Source: Acidobacteriaceae bacterium (GTDB lineage Bacteria; Acidobacteriota; Terriglobia; Terriglobales; Acidobacteriaceae). From it: a stretch of 6,342 nt of DNA. Each line of letters opens with the position of its first letter. Positions within the stretch are counted from its first letter, which is position 1. The translations under genes were made by a program, and so were the position numbers. Where the stretch lies: contig PMTP01000148.1 in assembly GCA_003167305.1 (NCBI GenBank), forward strand, positions 12,432 to 18,773, read 5' to 3'. Shown here piece after piece: positions 1-5,526 of this stretch. Under the pieces are notes generated by a model, which saw only the letters and a program-made list of their open reading frames with translations, was not told where the DNA came from and searched no databases.

Positions 1-377
1 CGCGTGCAGGTGAGCGGTGAGTCCAATCCAGCAAAAACGCCCTTGCCGTCGTGCGCGATCGAACTGGTCTTGCCGTGCATCAGATGGCTGGCGCGGACGA
101 CCTGGCCGCCGAAGGCCTCGCCGATGGCCTGATGGCCCAAACAAACTCCAAGAATGGGCGCTTTGCCGGCCATCCGGTGGATCAGCGGAACCAGGATGCC
201 GGCCTCGATCGGCGTGCAGGGCCCCGGCGAGAGCAGAATGCGCTCAGGGCGCATCGCCTCGACCTCGTCGACGGTCAGTTCGTCGTTGCGATAGACCTCG
301 ACCTTGGCGCCCAGCTCTCCCAGGTACTGAACAAGGTTGTATGTGAACGAATCGTAGTTGTCGAGAACGAAGACCAT
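1..377 (-). CDS. trpG: Anthranilate/aminodeoxychorismate synthase glutamine amidotransferase subunit (TrpG/PabA), 3' end cut by window edge
   Basis: This class I glutamine amidotransferase subunit hydrolyses glutamine and passes ammonia to the chorismate-binding partner (TrpE or PabB), for tryptophan or folate synthesis in the cytoplasm. The 125 visible codons begin [20 protein letters not shown], the classic TrpG/PabA N-terminus. The oxyanion-loop motif LLSPGPCTP is at about residues 48-56. The nucleophile elbow [15 protein letters not shown] is at 77-91, with catalytic Cys79. The His-Glu remainder of the triad would lie beyond the left edge. The family is usually about 190 residues, so roughly two thirds is present. 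The ATG at 377-375 has a GGAG Shine-Dalgarno (complement of 383-386) five bases upstream. The gene diverges from the acylphosphatase gene. TrpG and PabA cannot be told apart here because the partner gene is outside the window, so the symbol is a family-level choice. Confidence 0.93.
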   Translation of the reverse strand, partial: MVFVLDNYDSFTYNLVQYLGELGAKVEVYRNDELTVDEVEAMRPERILLSPGPCTPIEAGILVPLIHRMAGKAPILGVCLGHQAIGEAFGGQVVRASHLMHGKTSSIAHDGKGVFAGLDSPLTCT

Positions 378-397
378 GTGAACTCCAGTGTAGCGCG

Positions 398-433
398 CCA
401 CCTGCGGTGAGGCAGCCACCTGCGGTGGGGCAG
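398..433. repeat. Tandem 18-bp direct repeat (two copies) in the trpG leader
   Basis: Two adjacent 18-bp units, 398-415 and 416-433, differ at one base (A410 versus G428). Each contains the dyad CACC-TGC-GGTG (399-409 and 417-427). The pair lies just upstream of the trpG Shine-Dalgarno, so it is in the leader or promoter region of that gene. It could be an operator pair, a small RNA hairpin pair, or a neutral slippage duplication. Nothing else in the window supports one reading over another. Confidence 0.7.
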
Positions 434-494
434 CCGCTCGCTCTTCGCTCGCACGGGCTTCTGGTCTCTTATTGATGCACTGATTCAATTGCAA

Positions 495-543
495 CCCCGT
501 GCCCCATCCTTTTCGCGTTCTTTGCGAAAAGGGTGGGAAACCA
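495..543 (-). repeat. REP-like hairpin element, copy 1 (14-bp stem)
   Basis: Arms 503-516 and 524-537 pair over 14 positions, with one G-T wobble (507/533) and a 7-base loop (517-523). Read on the minus strand, the element starts TGGTTTCCCA and ends TGGGGCACGGGG around the hairpin. The same GGTTTCCCA start occurs in the elements at 4010-4049 and 5360-5399, and the TGGGGCA end recurs in the first of these. No T-tract follows on either strand, so it is not a canonical intrinsic terminator. It sits between the divergent trpG and acylphosphatase genes. The form resembles palindromic intergenic repeats I associate with acidobacterial genomes; that link is from memory. Confidence 0.75.
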
Positions 544-624
544 TAAACCCCAATCCGCCTTTTTCGAGGTTCCGGCTTGCTCATCGGTTGCACACTCGCG
601 GCGCATCTGTAAAACTCACTAACG

Positions 625-906
625 ATGGTGATTCACTTTCTGATTCAGGGTCGCGTGCAGGGCGTCGGCTTCCGCTGGTATGTGCAGCGGGAGGCCGGCA
701 TGCGCGACCTGCGCGGCTGGGTGCGCAACACTGAAGAGGGCGAGGTCGAGGTGATGGCCTCGGGCTCTCCGGAAACACTGGCCGAGCTGCGCGCCAGCCT
801 GCGCCGCGGCCCGCGCGGCAGCCGCGTCGACCGCCTCGTCGAGCATCAACTCGCCGAATCCGAAGCCGAGGAACTCGATTCCTTCCGCATCGATGGCGCA
901 TGGTAG
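625..906 (+). CDS. acyP: Acylphosphatase
   Basis: This small cytoplasmic enzyme hydrolyses the carboxyl-phosphate bond of acyl phosphates such as acetyl phosphate or carbamoyl phosphate. The 93-residue length fits the family (about 90-100). The signature is clear: [16 protein letters not shown] at residues 9-24, with the phosphate-binding loop and catalytic Arg17, and [13 protein letters not shown] at 31-43 with catalytic Asn35. The end is also family-like (the usual F-x-I near the C-terminus is FRI here). The ATG at 625 places the conserved core at the normal distance from the N-terminus, but no good Shine-Dalgarno precedes it, so initiation may be weak or nearly leaderless. The stop lies 94 bases before apt. 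A separate promoter for apt is visible, so co-transcription is possible but not required. Catalytic residues are intact. Confidence 0.93.
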   Translation: MVIHFLIQGRVQGVGFRWYVQREAGMRDLRGWVRNTEEGEVEVMASGSPETLAELRASLRRGPRGSRVDRLVEHQLAESEAEELDSFRIDGAW

Positions 907-950
907 CCCCGCTAACTCCTTTAACACCGCCAACGCCGCTAGCCCCGCTA
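904..950. repeat. 11-bp direct repeat pair TAGCCCCGCTA flanking the apt promoter spacer
   Basis: TAGCCCCGCTA occurs at 904-914, overlapping the acylphosphatase stop codon, and again at 940-950, overlapping the first two bases of the apt -10 box. The spacing is 36 bp. Each copy is itself a short dyad (TAGC-CCC-GCTA). The second copy touching the -10 would suit a repressor site, but duplication by chance or slippage cannot be excluded. Confidence 0.5.
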
Positions 951-954
951 TAAT
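949..954 (+). promoter_or_regulatory. Probable sigma-70-type -10 box for apt
   Basis: A perfect TATAAT lies 46 bases before the apt ATG, predicting a transcript start near 961 and a leader of about 40 bases. No good -35 is found at 16-18 bp. The nearest match, TTAACA at 921-926, is 22 bp away, which is too long for a standard spacer. The promoter may need an activator, or the -10 match may dominate. A start near 961 supports translation from 1001 rather than from the upstream in-frame ATG at 893. Confidence 0.5.
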
Positions 955-983
955 TGAAGCGAAGCCAATCACCAATCCAGATC

Positions 984-989
984 AAGGAG
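984..989 (+). promoter_or_regulatory. Ribosome binding site deciding the apt start
   Basis: AAGGAG lies 11 bases before the ATG at 1001. It is the only good Shine-Dalgarno near the gene. The frame is open back to ATG 893, but that start has no comparable site and would add 36 low-complexity residues absent from APT enzymes. Confidence 0.75.
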
Positions 990-1000
990 TTCCCCTTCCC

Positions 1001-1549
1001 ATGCCCAACGAGATCAAGCCCGCCGACGTGGAAGCCCTGAAGGCGTTGGTGCGCACCGTGCCCGATTTTCCCAAGCCGGGGATTCTCTTTTACGACATCA
1101 CCACGCTGCTCAAGGACAGGACCGGCTTTGCAAAGATGATCGACGCGATGGCGGCGCACTATATCGCGCAGAAGATCGACCTGGTGCTGGGCATCGAGGC
1201 GCGGGGCTTCATCTTCGGGCCGGCGCTGGCTTACCGGCTCAACGCCGGCTTTGTGCCGGTGCGTAAGCCGCGCAAATTACCCGCGCCTGTCGCGCGCGTG
1301 ACCTACGAGCTGGAGTACGGGTCGGACACTTTGGAGATTCATCTGGACGCGATTCAGCCCGGCCAACGCGTAGTGCTGGTCGATGACCTGCTGGCTACCG
1401 GCGGCACCATGGAGGCCACCATCAAGCTGGTGCGTGAGCTGGGCGGCGAGATTGCCGGGCTGGCCTTCGCCGTCGAGCTGGACTTCCTCAAGGGCCGTGC
1501 GCGCTTCCCGGAGTACGACGTCTTCAGCCTGCTGCATTACGACGAGTAA
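1001..1549 (+). CDS. apt: Adenine phosphoribosyltransferase
   Basis: Apt converts adenine plus PRPP to AMP and pyrophosphate, the purine salvage step, in the cytoplasm. From ATG 1001 the product is 182 residues, matching the usual length of about 170-185. Visible family features are: the N-terminal [15 protein letters not shown] at 20-34; [10 protein letters not shown] at 64-73, the purine-side loop; VRKPRKLP at 87-94; YELEYGSD at 102-109, the flexible-loop region; and the PRPP-binding signature [13 protein letters not shown] at 124-136, with the paired aspartates D128/D129. The C-terminal FSLLHYDE is typical. The start at 1001 is chosen from the AAGGAG site, the -10 box at 949-954 and protein length; the frame also extends upstream to 893, overlapping the acylphosphatase gene. 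The gene converges on the response regulator gene across 132 bp. No key residue is missing. Confidence 0.96.
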   Translation: MPNEIKPADVEALKALVRTVPDFPKPGILFYDITTLLKDRTGFAKMIDAMAAHYIAQKIDLVLGIEARGFIFGPALAYRLNAGFVPVRKPRKLPAPVARVTYELEYGSDTLEIHLDAIQPGQRVVLVDDLLATGGTMEATIKLVRELGGEIAGLAFAVELDFLKGRARFPEYDVFSLLHYDE

Positions 1550-1580
1550 AGGAAGCTCTGATCAAGTCGATGTTTTGAAA

Positions 1581-1636
1581 GGGCACGGCTTTAGCCGTGC
1601 CGCAAAATGCCCAATAAAACTGCGGGCTTTAGCCCC
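1581..1636. repeat. Pair of GGCTTTAGCC-centred hairpins in the apt / response-regulator convergent gap
   Basis: The first hairpin pairs 1582-1589 with 1594-1601 (GGCACGGC / GCCGTGCC, 8 perfect pairs, loop TTTA). The second pairs 1624-1627 with 1632-1635 (GGGC / GCCC) with the same TTTA loop. Both centre on GGCTTTAGCC or GGGCTTTAGCCC. They lie between the ends of two converging genes and may help end transcription from either side. On the minus strand the first stem is followed only by CTTTC, and on the plus strand by no T-run, so termination is uncertain. The form matches intergenic hairpin repeats that I recall as frequent in acidobacteria. Confidence 0.65.
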
Positions 1637-1681
1637 AGAGGGACGCTTTGCACGGGCTGAATGGCATTGATGAGATGGCTT

Positions 1682-2443
1682 CTAAGAAGCCTCCTCTGGA
1701 GCGTTGTCCTCCTGCGTCCCTTCCGCGTCCTCCTCAAGAAACGCCTGCGCGTCGGCGAAGCGGTAGCCCACGTACACATCCGTCAGCAAATAGACGGGAT
1801 TGGCGGGATCGTCCTCAATCTTCTTGCGCAACTGGCGGACGAAGGTGCGCAGGTACTCGACCTCTTCGCGGCAGTCGGCGCCCCACACGGCGGTGAGCAG
1901 CCGGGCGTAGGTAATGACGCGGCCGGCGCGGCTCATCAGGCAGTGCAGAATGTCGAACTCCTTGCGCGTCAGATGCACCAGCTCGCCGCGCTTGGCGACC
2001 TTGCGCTTAACAGGATCGAGGCGCAGCTCGCCGATTTCGATGGGCGCGTCCTCGGCGCGGGCGGGCGCGCGGACGCGGCGAACCGCGCTCCGGATGCGGG
2101 CGATCAGCTCGCGCGTACTGAAGGGTTTGGTGACATAATCGTCCGCGCCCAGTTCCAGCGCCTCCACCTTATCCTCTTCCTGGTCGCGCACCGTCAGCAT
2201 CAGAATCGGCAGCCGGGGGGCAAAGGCGCGGATGCGGCGCAGCGTTTCAATGCCGCCAATGCCGGGCATATTCACGTCGAGCAGCACCGCGTCGAAGACG
2301 CTGGCGCGCAGCGTTTGCAGCGCCTCTTCGCCGCGCGAGGCCTCCAGCACCTGAAAGCCGAGTTCCACGAGCGGCGGGCGCAGCGCCCGGCGGATGGCCG
2401 ATTCATCATCGACAACAAGAATGCGAATAGGGGGCTGATTCAT
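1682..2443 (-). CDS. kdpE: OmpR/KdpE-family DNA-binding response regulator
   Basis: This cytoplasmic transcription regulator should be phosphorylated by the kinase encoded just upstream. The product is 253 residues. The receiver domain covers about 6-122: acidic pair D12/D13, phosphoacceptor D56 in LLDVNMPG, T84, and K107 in VTKPF. The winged-helix DNA-binding domain covers about 135-231, with LTRKEFDIL at 158-166, the recognition-helix region EVEYLRTFVRQLRKKIEDDP at 194-213, and YVGYRF at 224-229. All switch residues are present. The tail at 235-253 is strongly acidic (8 Asp/Glu, no basic residue) and extends past the usual KdpE end. The ATG at 2443-2441 is preferred over the GTG at 2452: AAGGAG is placed correctly for the ATG but overlaps the GTG region. 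The ATG shares its A with the kinase stop TGA, implying translational coupling. The kdpE symbol reflects similarity; potassium control is not shown here. Confidence 0.9.
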   Translation of the reverse strand: MNQPPIRILVVDDESAIRRALRPPLVELGFQVLEASRGEEALQTLRASVFDAVLLDVNMPGIGGIETLRRIRAFAPRLPILMLTVRDQEEDKVEALELGADDYVTKPFSTRELIARIRSAVRRVRAPARAEDAPIEIGELRLDPVKRKVAKRGELVHLTRKEFDILHCLMSRAGRVITYARLLTAVWGADCREEVEYLRTFVRQLRKKIEDDPANPVYLLTDVYVGYRFADAQAFLEEDAEGTQEDNAPEEAS

Positions 2444-3945
2444 CAAGAACACTCCTTCCGCGCTGAGGCTGGGATTGCCGCAAAGAACGTGGTTCCCTTG
2501 GCCTCATCGCTGGTAACCCAAACATAACCGCCATGAATCTGCGCCACGCGCTTGGCCACCGAGAGGCCGATGCCCGTGCCGCTGGCCCGGTTGGCGCGCG
2601 TCGAAGAACGATAGTAGCGGTTGAAGATCCTCTCCCGGTCGTTGATGGGAATCACCGGGCCGAAGCTGTGCACCGAGAAGATCGCCTCGGCGTTGACCTG
2701 CGCAACGCGAATGGTGATGGCGGTGCCGTAGAGCGAATACTTGCAGGCGTTATCGATGTACTGCGTCAGCAGCATCACCATCAACTGGCGGTCGCAGCAG
2801 ACCACCTGGCCGTCGTCCTCGAGTTCGATGGCCACCTTCATGCTGGCCAGCCGGTCGCGCAGGCTGGCAACGACCTCTTCAATCAGCGACGCGACGGCGA
2901 CCGGAGTAGCGTGGATCTTGACCTCGCCGGCATCCAGACGCGCGGTGGTCAGCAGGCGTGTGGTCAGGTTGCCCAGCAGTCCGGTCTGTTCGTCGATCAG
3001 TGCGACCAGCTCCGCCTGTCCGGGCGAGAGATGGCCCATCTCGCCCAGGCCGGTCGAGGCCGCGCGAATGGCGGTCAGGGGAGTTTTGTAGGCGTGGGCC
3101 AGGCTATCCAGAACCGTCGAGCGCAATTGCTCGGTCCGCCGTTCGGTCTCGATGCGGCTCTCGTTGGCGAAGGCCCGGTAACGGTCGAATGTGATGGCGA
3201 TCAGCGAGGCGATGGCGTTGTTGGTCAGCGGGCTGGTCTCGCCGCGCACCACCAGGCTGCCCACCGGCACCGTCCCCAGGCGGACGACACGCCGCCCCAG
3301 GCCGGAGACCGGATCGTCGTCCGAGCTGCCGAAGTAGTAGACGTTCTGCGCCAGCTCGCGCGGGTCGACGTTCCAATTGCCGGCTTGATAGACCTCATGC
3401 AGGTCGGCGTCGAAGACCGCGACGGCTTCGAGCGAAAAGATTTCATGCACCAGCTCGGCCAACTGCGGCCCCGGCTCGACGTGCAGATTCAATTCCAGCG
3501 TGCGCCGGGTGAACTCATAGAGATCGCGCATCTGCCCGCCCCAGGACTCGGCCTCCTGTGCGTGGTCTTTGAGGCGCGAGGAGAGGCGGCTGACTACCAG
3601 CGCGACGATCACAAAGGCCAGCAAGGCAACCGAGTTGGCGGGATCAGTGGCCAGATTGGCCTGCGCCTGGCGCGTGATGAAGATGCTGTGCAGGAAAACG
3701 GCTGAGAGCGAGACAATCACCGCCTGCCAGAATCCGCAGAGCAGGGCGATGGGCACCACAATCAGCAGGTAAAGCAGCGCGGCCACGGGTAGCAGCCATC
3801 CGGCCCAATGCGCCAGAGCCGAAACCAGTACCACGGCCACCACTCCCAGTGCGCACTCCAAAATGAAGAGCAGCACCCGCAATCCGGAGCCGCGCACGCG
3901 TCGCGCGGCGAAGAGGGAAGCGATCGGGATGGAGATCAAGGACAA
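2443..3945 (-). CDS. KdpD-like membrane sensor histidine kinase (DUF4118-GAF-HisKA-HATPase), lacking the N-terminal KdpD domain
   Basis: This inner-membrane sensor kinase is probably the partner of the regulator encoded next. The product is 500 residues, against about 890 for E. coli KdpD. Four membrane segments at about 23-45, 50-70, 72-90 and 105-120 match the KdpD DUF4118 region. A GAF-like domain spans about 155-260. The dimerisation/phosphoacceptor domain (about 268-340) has His284 in SLAHAYKTPLT. The ATPase domain (about 385-495) has N box YIDNACKYS (N399), F box IFNRYY (440-445) and G2 box GTGIGL (456-461). Two sites are unusual: Ala285 follows the phosphorylatable His where Glu/Asp is normal, and the G1 box reads SFGPV (427-431) instead of DxGxG. 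The N-terminal KdpD/USP-like potassium-sensing region is absent, and no kdpFABC is nearby. The start is uncertain: TTG 3945 is the furthest upstream plausible codon, with GGGG seven bases before it, and no ATG precedes the first membrane segment. Confidence 0.88.
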   Translation of the reverse strand: MSLISIPIASLFAARRVRGSGLRVLLFILECALGVVAVVLVSALAHWAGWLLPVAALLYLLIVVPIALLCGFWQAVIVSLSAVFLHSIFITRQAQANLATDPANSVALLAFVIVALVVSRLSSRLKDHAQEAESWGGQMRDLYEFTRRTLELNLHVEPGPQLAELVHEIFSLEAVAVFDADLHEVYQAGNWNVDPRELAQNVYYFGSSDDDPVSGLGRRVVRLGTVPVGSLVVRGETSPLTNNAIASLIAITFDRYRAFANESRIETERRTEQLRSTVLDSLAHAYKTPLTAIRAASTGLGEMGHLSPGQAELVALIDEQTGLLGNLTTRLLTTARLDAGEVKIHATPVAVASLIEEVVASLRDRLASMKVAIELEDDGQVVCCDRQLMVMLLTQYIDNACKYSLYGTAITIRVAQVNAEAIFSVHSFGPVIPINDRERIFNRYYRSSTRANRASGTGIGLSVAKRVAQIHGGYVWVTSDEAKGTTFFAAIPASARKECS

Positions 3946-3961
3946 TGGTTTACCCCGCGAA

Positions 3962-3999
3962 CAGTGGTCAGTGAAGAGTGAACAGTTGACAGTGGACAG
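3962..3999. repeat. Degenerate heptanucleotide tandem repeat, consensus CAGTGAA, about 5.4 units
   Basis: Five successive 7-bp units, CAGTGGT, CAGTGAA, GAGTGAA, CAGTTGA and CAGTGGA, are followed by a partial CAG. The tract ends 17 bases from the TTG proposed as the kinase start and lies in that gene's leader or promoter. Heptanucleotide intergenic repeats of this kind are known in several bacterial groups. Here the copies have diverged, so recent expansion is unlikely, but length variation between strains is possible. Confidence 0.75.
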
Positions 4000-4009
4000 C
4001 TAAATCACG

Positions 4010-4049
4010 CCGGTTGCCCCAGGTTTCGCGTTTCAGAACTGGGAAACCA
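4010..4049 (-). repeat. REP-like hairpin element, copy 2 (inverted relative to copy 3)
   Basis: Read on the minus strand, this 40-bp stretch aligns without gaps to 5360-5399, with about 30 of 40 bases identical by eye, including the first 11 (TGGTTTCCCAG). It can form either a CCCAG/CTGGG stem (4018-4022 with 4039-4043) or a GGTTTC/GAAACC stem (4022-4027 with 4043-4048). Its end, CTGGGGCAACCGG on the minus strand, resembles the end of copy 1. The stem is weaker than in the other copies, suggesting a decayed element. Confidence 0.6.
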
Positions 4050-4323
4050 CGAGCCTCAATCGGCGTTGTTCTTTGAGGAGGATTTTAACAGGTTCCTCAT
4101 TCCCATTCGGCGCAGAGAAGGCGAATCTGACCAATGGGAGAGGCCAGAACTGCCCTCTGCTTCTCATCTCCCCTCTTCGCGGCGGTTCACGCCGGCGGCG
4201 ATTGCGGCGCCCCTTCACCGGCAAACGCCTGTTGATTCATCGCATCGGCGAGAAAAATCTCATGAGTTCCTGACGCGGAGTCACGAATAATCCAGAGAAC
4301 AGGGCTTAACTTCCCCCGCATCC

Positions 4324-4331
4324 AAAAGGAG
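4324..4331 (+). promoter_or_regulatory. Ribosome binding site of glutamine synthetase II
   Basis: AAAAGGAG lies four bases before ATG 4336. The same AAGGAG plus four bases plus ATG arrangement precedes the second glutamine synthetase at 5579. Confidence 0.8.
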
Positions 4332-4335
4332 ATCC

Positions 4336-5352
4336 ATGGCAAAGTACAAACTGGAATACATATGGCTTGACGGCAAAAAGCCCGTCCCTGAACTGCGCGG
4401 CAAAAGCCAGCTCAAGGCATTTGAGAAGCCTCCCACACTAGCTGATATACCAGTGTGGGGCTTTGACGGCAGTTCCACCATGCAGGCCGAGGGCAACAAG
4501 TCCGATTGCGTTCTGAAGCCCGTCGCTATTTATCCCGATTACAGCCGCAAGGACGCATATCTGGTCCTGTGCGAAGTCATGCATCCGGACGGCACCCCCA
4601 ACTCCACCAACGCGCGCGCCACCATCGAGGACGACCCCGACCTGTGGGTCGGCTTGGAGCAGGAGTACTTTCTCTTCAAAGACGGGCGTCCGCTCGGCTT
4701 TCCGAAAGACGGACACCCTACCACTCCCCAAGGCCCATACTATTGCGGTGTCGGCTACAAATACATGGGCAGCGTGGCCCGTCAAATCGTTGAAGAACAT
4801 TGGGAGGCTTGTCTGGCCGCCGGCATCAATCATGAAGGGATCAACGCGGAAGTCGCCAAGGGGCAGTGGGAGTTCCAGATCTTCGCCAAAGGTTCGGCCA
4901 AGGCCGCCGATGACACCTGGATCGCCCGTTACCTGTTGATGCGCCTGTGTGAGAAGTACGAGGTGGATGTGGTCTTGCATTGCAAGCCGATCAAGGGGGA
5001 CTGGAACGGCTCCGGCATGCACTGCAACTTCTCCACCAAATACCTCCGCGAAGTGGGCGGCAAGGATTACCTTGAAGCCCTCATGGCAGCCTTCCAGAAG
5101 TTCATTCCCGAGCATATAGCCGTCTATGGCCCGGATAACCATCTGCGCTTGACCGGCCTGCATGAAACCCAGGCCATCGACAAGTTCAGCTATGGCCTCT
5201 CGGATCGCGGCGCTTCGGTCCGCCTGCCGGTCAACTTCATCAAGCACGGCTACAAGGGCTATCTGGAAGATCGCCGCCCCAACTCCGAAGGCGATCCCTA
5301 CCAGATCGTCTCGCGGGTTCTGAAGACGATCAACAGCGTCGCCAAGCCATAA
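4336..5352 (+). CDS. glnII: Glutamine synthetase type II (eukaryotic-like GSII)
   Basis: This cytoplasmic enzyme makes glutamine from glutamate, ammonium and ATP. At 338 residues it matches the compact GSII family (about 330-370) rather than GSI (about 450-470) or GSIII (about 700). Residues in order: WGFDGSST at 41-48; GLEQEYFLF at 106-114 with metal-binding Glu108 and Glu110; GPYYCGVG at 133-140; INAEVAKGQWEFQI at 169-182 with metal-binding Glu172 and Glu179; GDWNGSGMHCNFST at 221-234 with His229; NHLRLTGLHET at 268-278; DRGASVRLP at 290-298; and YLEDRRPNSEGDPY at 309-322. GSII lacks the GSI adenylylation site, so control is probably at expression or by effectors. The gene has its own strong Shine-Dalgarno and is followed at once by hairpin element copy 3. 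It lies 226 bp before a type I-family glutamine synthetase on the same strand. All catalytic residues appear intact. Confidence 0.96.
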   Translation: MAKYKLEYIWLDGKKPVPELRGKSQLKAFEKPPTLADIPVWGFDGSSTMQAEGNKSDCVLKPVAIYPDYSRKDAYLVLCEVMHPDGTPNSTNARATIEDDPDLWVGLEQEYFLFKDGRPLGFPKDGHPTTPQGPYYCGVGYKYMGSVARQIVEEHWEACLAAGINHEGINAEVAKGQWEFQIFAKGSAKAADDTWIARYLLMRLCEKYEVDVVLHCKPIKGDWNGSGMHCNFSTKYLREVGGKDYLEALMAAFQKFIPEHIAVYGPDNHLRLTGLHETQAIDKFSYGLSDRGASVRLPVNFIKHGYKGYLEDRRPNSEGDPYQIVSRVLKTINSVAKP

Positions 5353-5359
5353 AGGTTGC

Positions 5360-5399
5360 TGGTTTCCCAGGTCCCATAAGCGGGACCTGCGCCATCCGG
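5360..5399 (+). repeat. REP-like hairpin element, copy 3, just after glnII
   Basis: CAGGTCCC (5368-5375) pairs perfectly with GGGACCTG (5382-5389) around the six-base loop ATAAGC. The element begins eight bases after the glnII stop and is the better-preserved relative of the inverted copy at 4010-4049. It may act as a transcription end or as a 3' stabilising hairpin for the glnII message. No T-tract follows, so it is not a standard intrinsic terminator. Confidence 0.7.
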
Positions 5400-5408
5400 G
5401 ATGGATGG
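5392..5408 (+). repeat. Small hairpin following copy 3
   Basis: CCATCC (5392-5397) pairs with GGATGG (5403-5408) around GGGAT. It directly follows the larger glnII-downstream hairpin, making a two-hairpin 3' end. The next long T-run is TTTTTT at 5475-5480, too distant for either stem to act as a classical terminator. Confidence 0.4.
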
Positions 5409-5526
5409 GTTCAAGGTCTTGTTCCTATGGACTGCCGCACTTCCAGCGCTGTCGGGGGGATCAGGACGTGTGCCTTTTTTCCACAATTCAGCGATAAATC
5501 CTCACGTAATCCTTATATGGTTCTTC

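Larger units (their letters stand above)
3946..4335. other. 390-bp divergent gene-free region between the kinase and glutamine synthetase II genes
   Basis: The region holds the heptanucleotide repeat (3962-3999), hairpin element copy 2 (4010-4049) and the GSII ribosome binding site. Between about 4050 and 4320 I find no convincing gene. Short open frames at 4066-4290 and 4073-4273 encode basic, compositionally ordinary peptides with no recognisable motif. No sigma-54 (-24/-12) promoter is visible ahead of GSII. An AATAAT at 4286-4291 is the best -10-like string but has no matching -35. Both genes must have promoters here, but I cannot place them with confidence. Confidence 0.6.

Noticed and set aside
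398..433. CRISPR-like array
   Set aside because: Only two directly abutting repeats with no spacers.
469..494. TTGCAA with CAATAA on the minus strand as a trpG promoter
   Set aside because: The spacer is about 14 bp and the -10 is poor.
588..615. TTGCAC plus TAAAAC as an acylphosphatase promoter
   Set aside because: Spacing is 16 bp but the -10 is only 4/6 and would start transcription almost on the ATG; too weak to annotate.
893..1000. N-terminal extension of apt from ATG 893
   Set aside because: The extra 36 residues are low-complexity, overlap the acylphosphatase end and lie across the likely promoter. AAGGAG supports ATG 1001.
1661..2527. 288-codon open frame on the plus strand
   Set aside because: It is antisense to the response regulator, with GC-rich shadow composition and no domain. 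The minus-strand frame has all receiver and winged-helix motifs.
2533..3705. 390-codon open frame on the plus strand
   Set aside because: It is antisense to the histidine kinase; the Arg/Gln/Asp-rich repetitive translation is typical of a mirror frame.
3986..3991. Perfect TTGACA on the plus strand as a -35 box for glnII
   Set aside because: No -10-like hexamer occurs 16-18 bp downstream, and it lies inside the heptad repeat more than 340 bp from the gene.
4066..4290. Small proteins encoded between the kinase and glnII
   Set aside because: Overlapping short frames with no Shine-Dalgarno, motif or membrane segment; composition fits noncoding sequence.
4438..5247. 269-codon minus-strand open frame inside glnII
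   Set aside because: It lies wholly within a gene whose catalytic motifs are intact; no motif of its own and no Shine-Dalgarno evidence.
5434..5480. Intrinsic terminator ending in the T-run at 5475-5480
   Set aside because: Only a GCAC/GTGC-type stem with a very long loop can be drawn before the T-run; no convincing hairpin.
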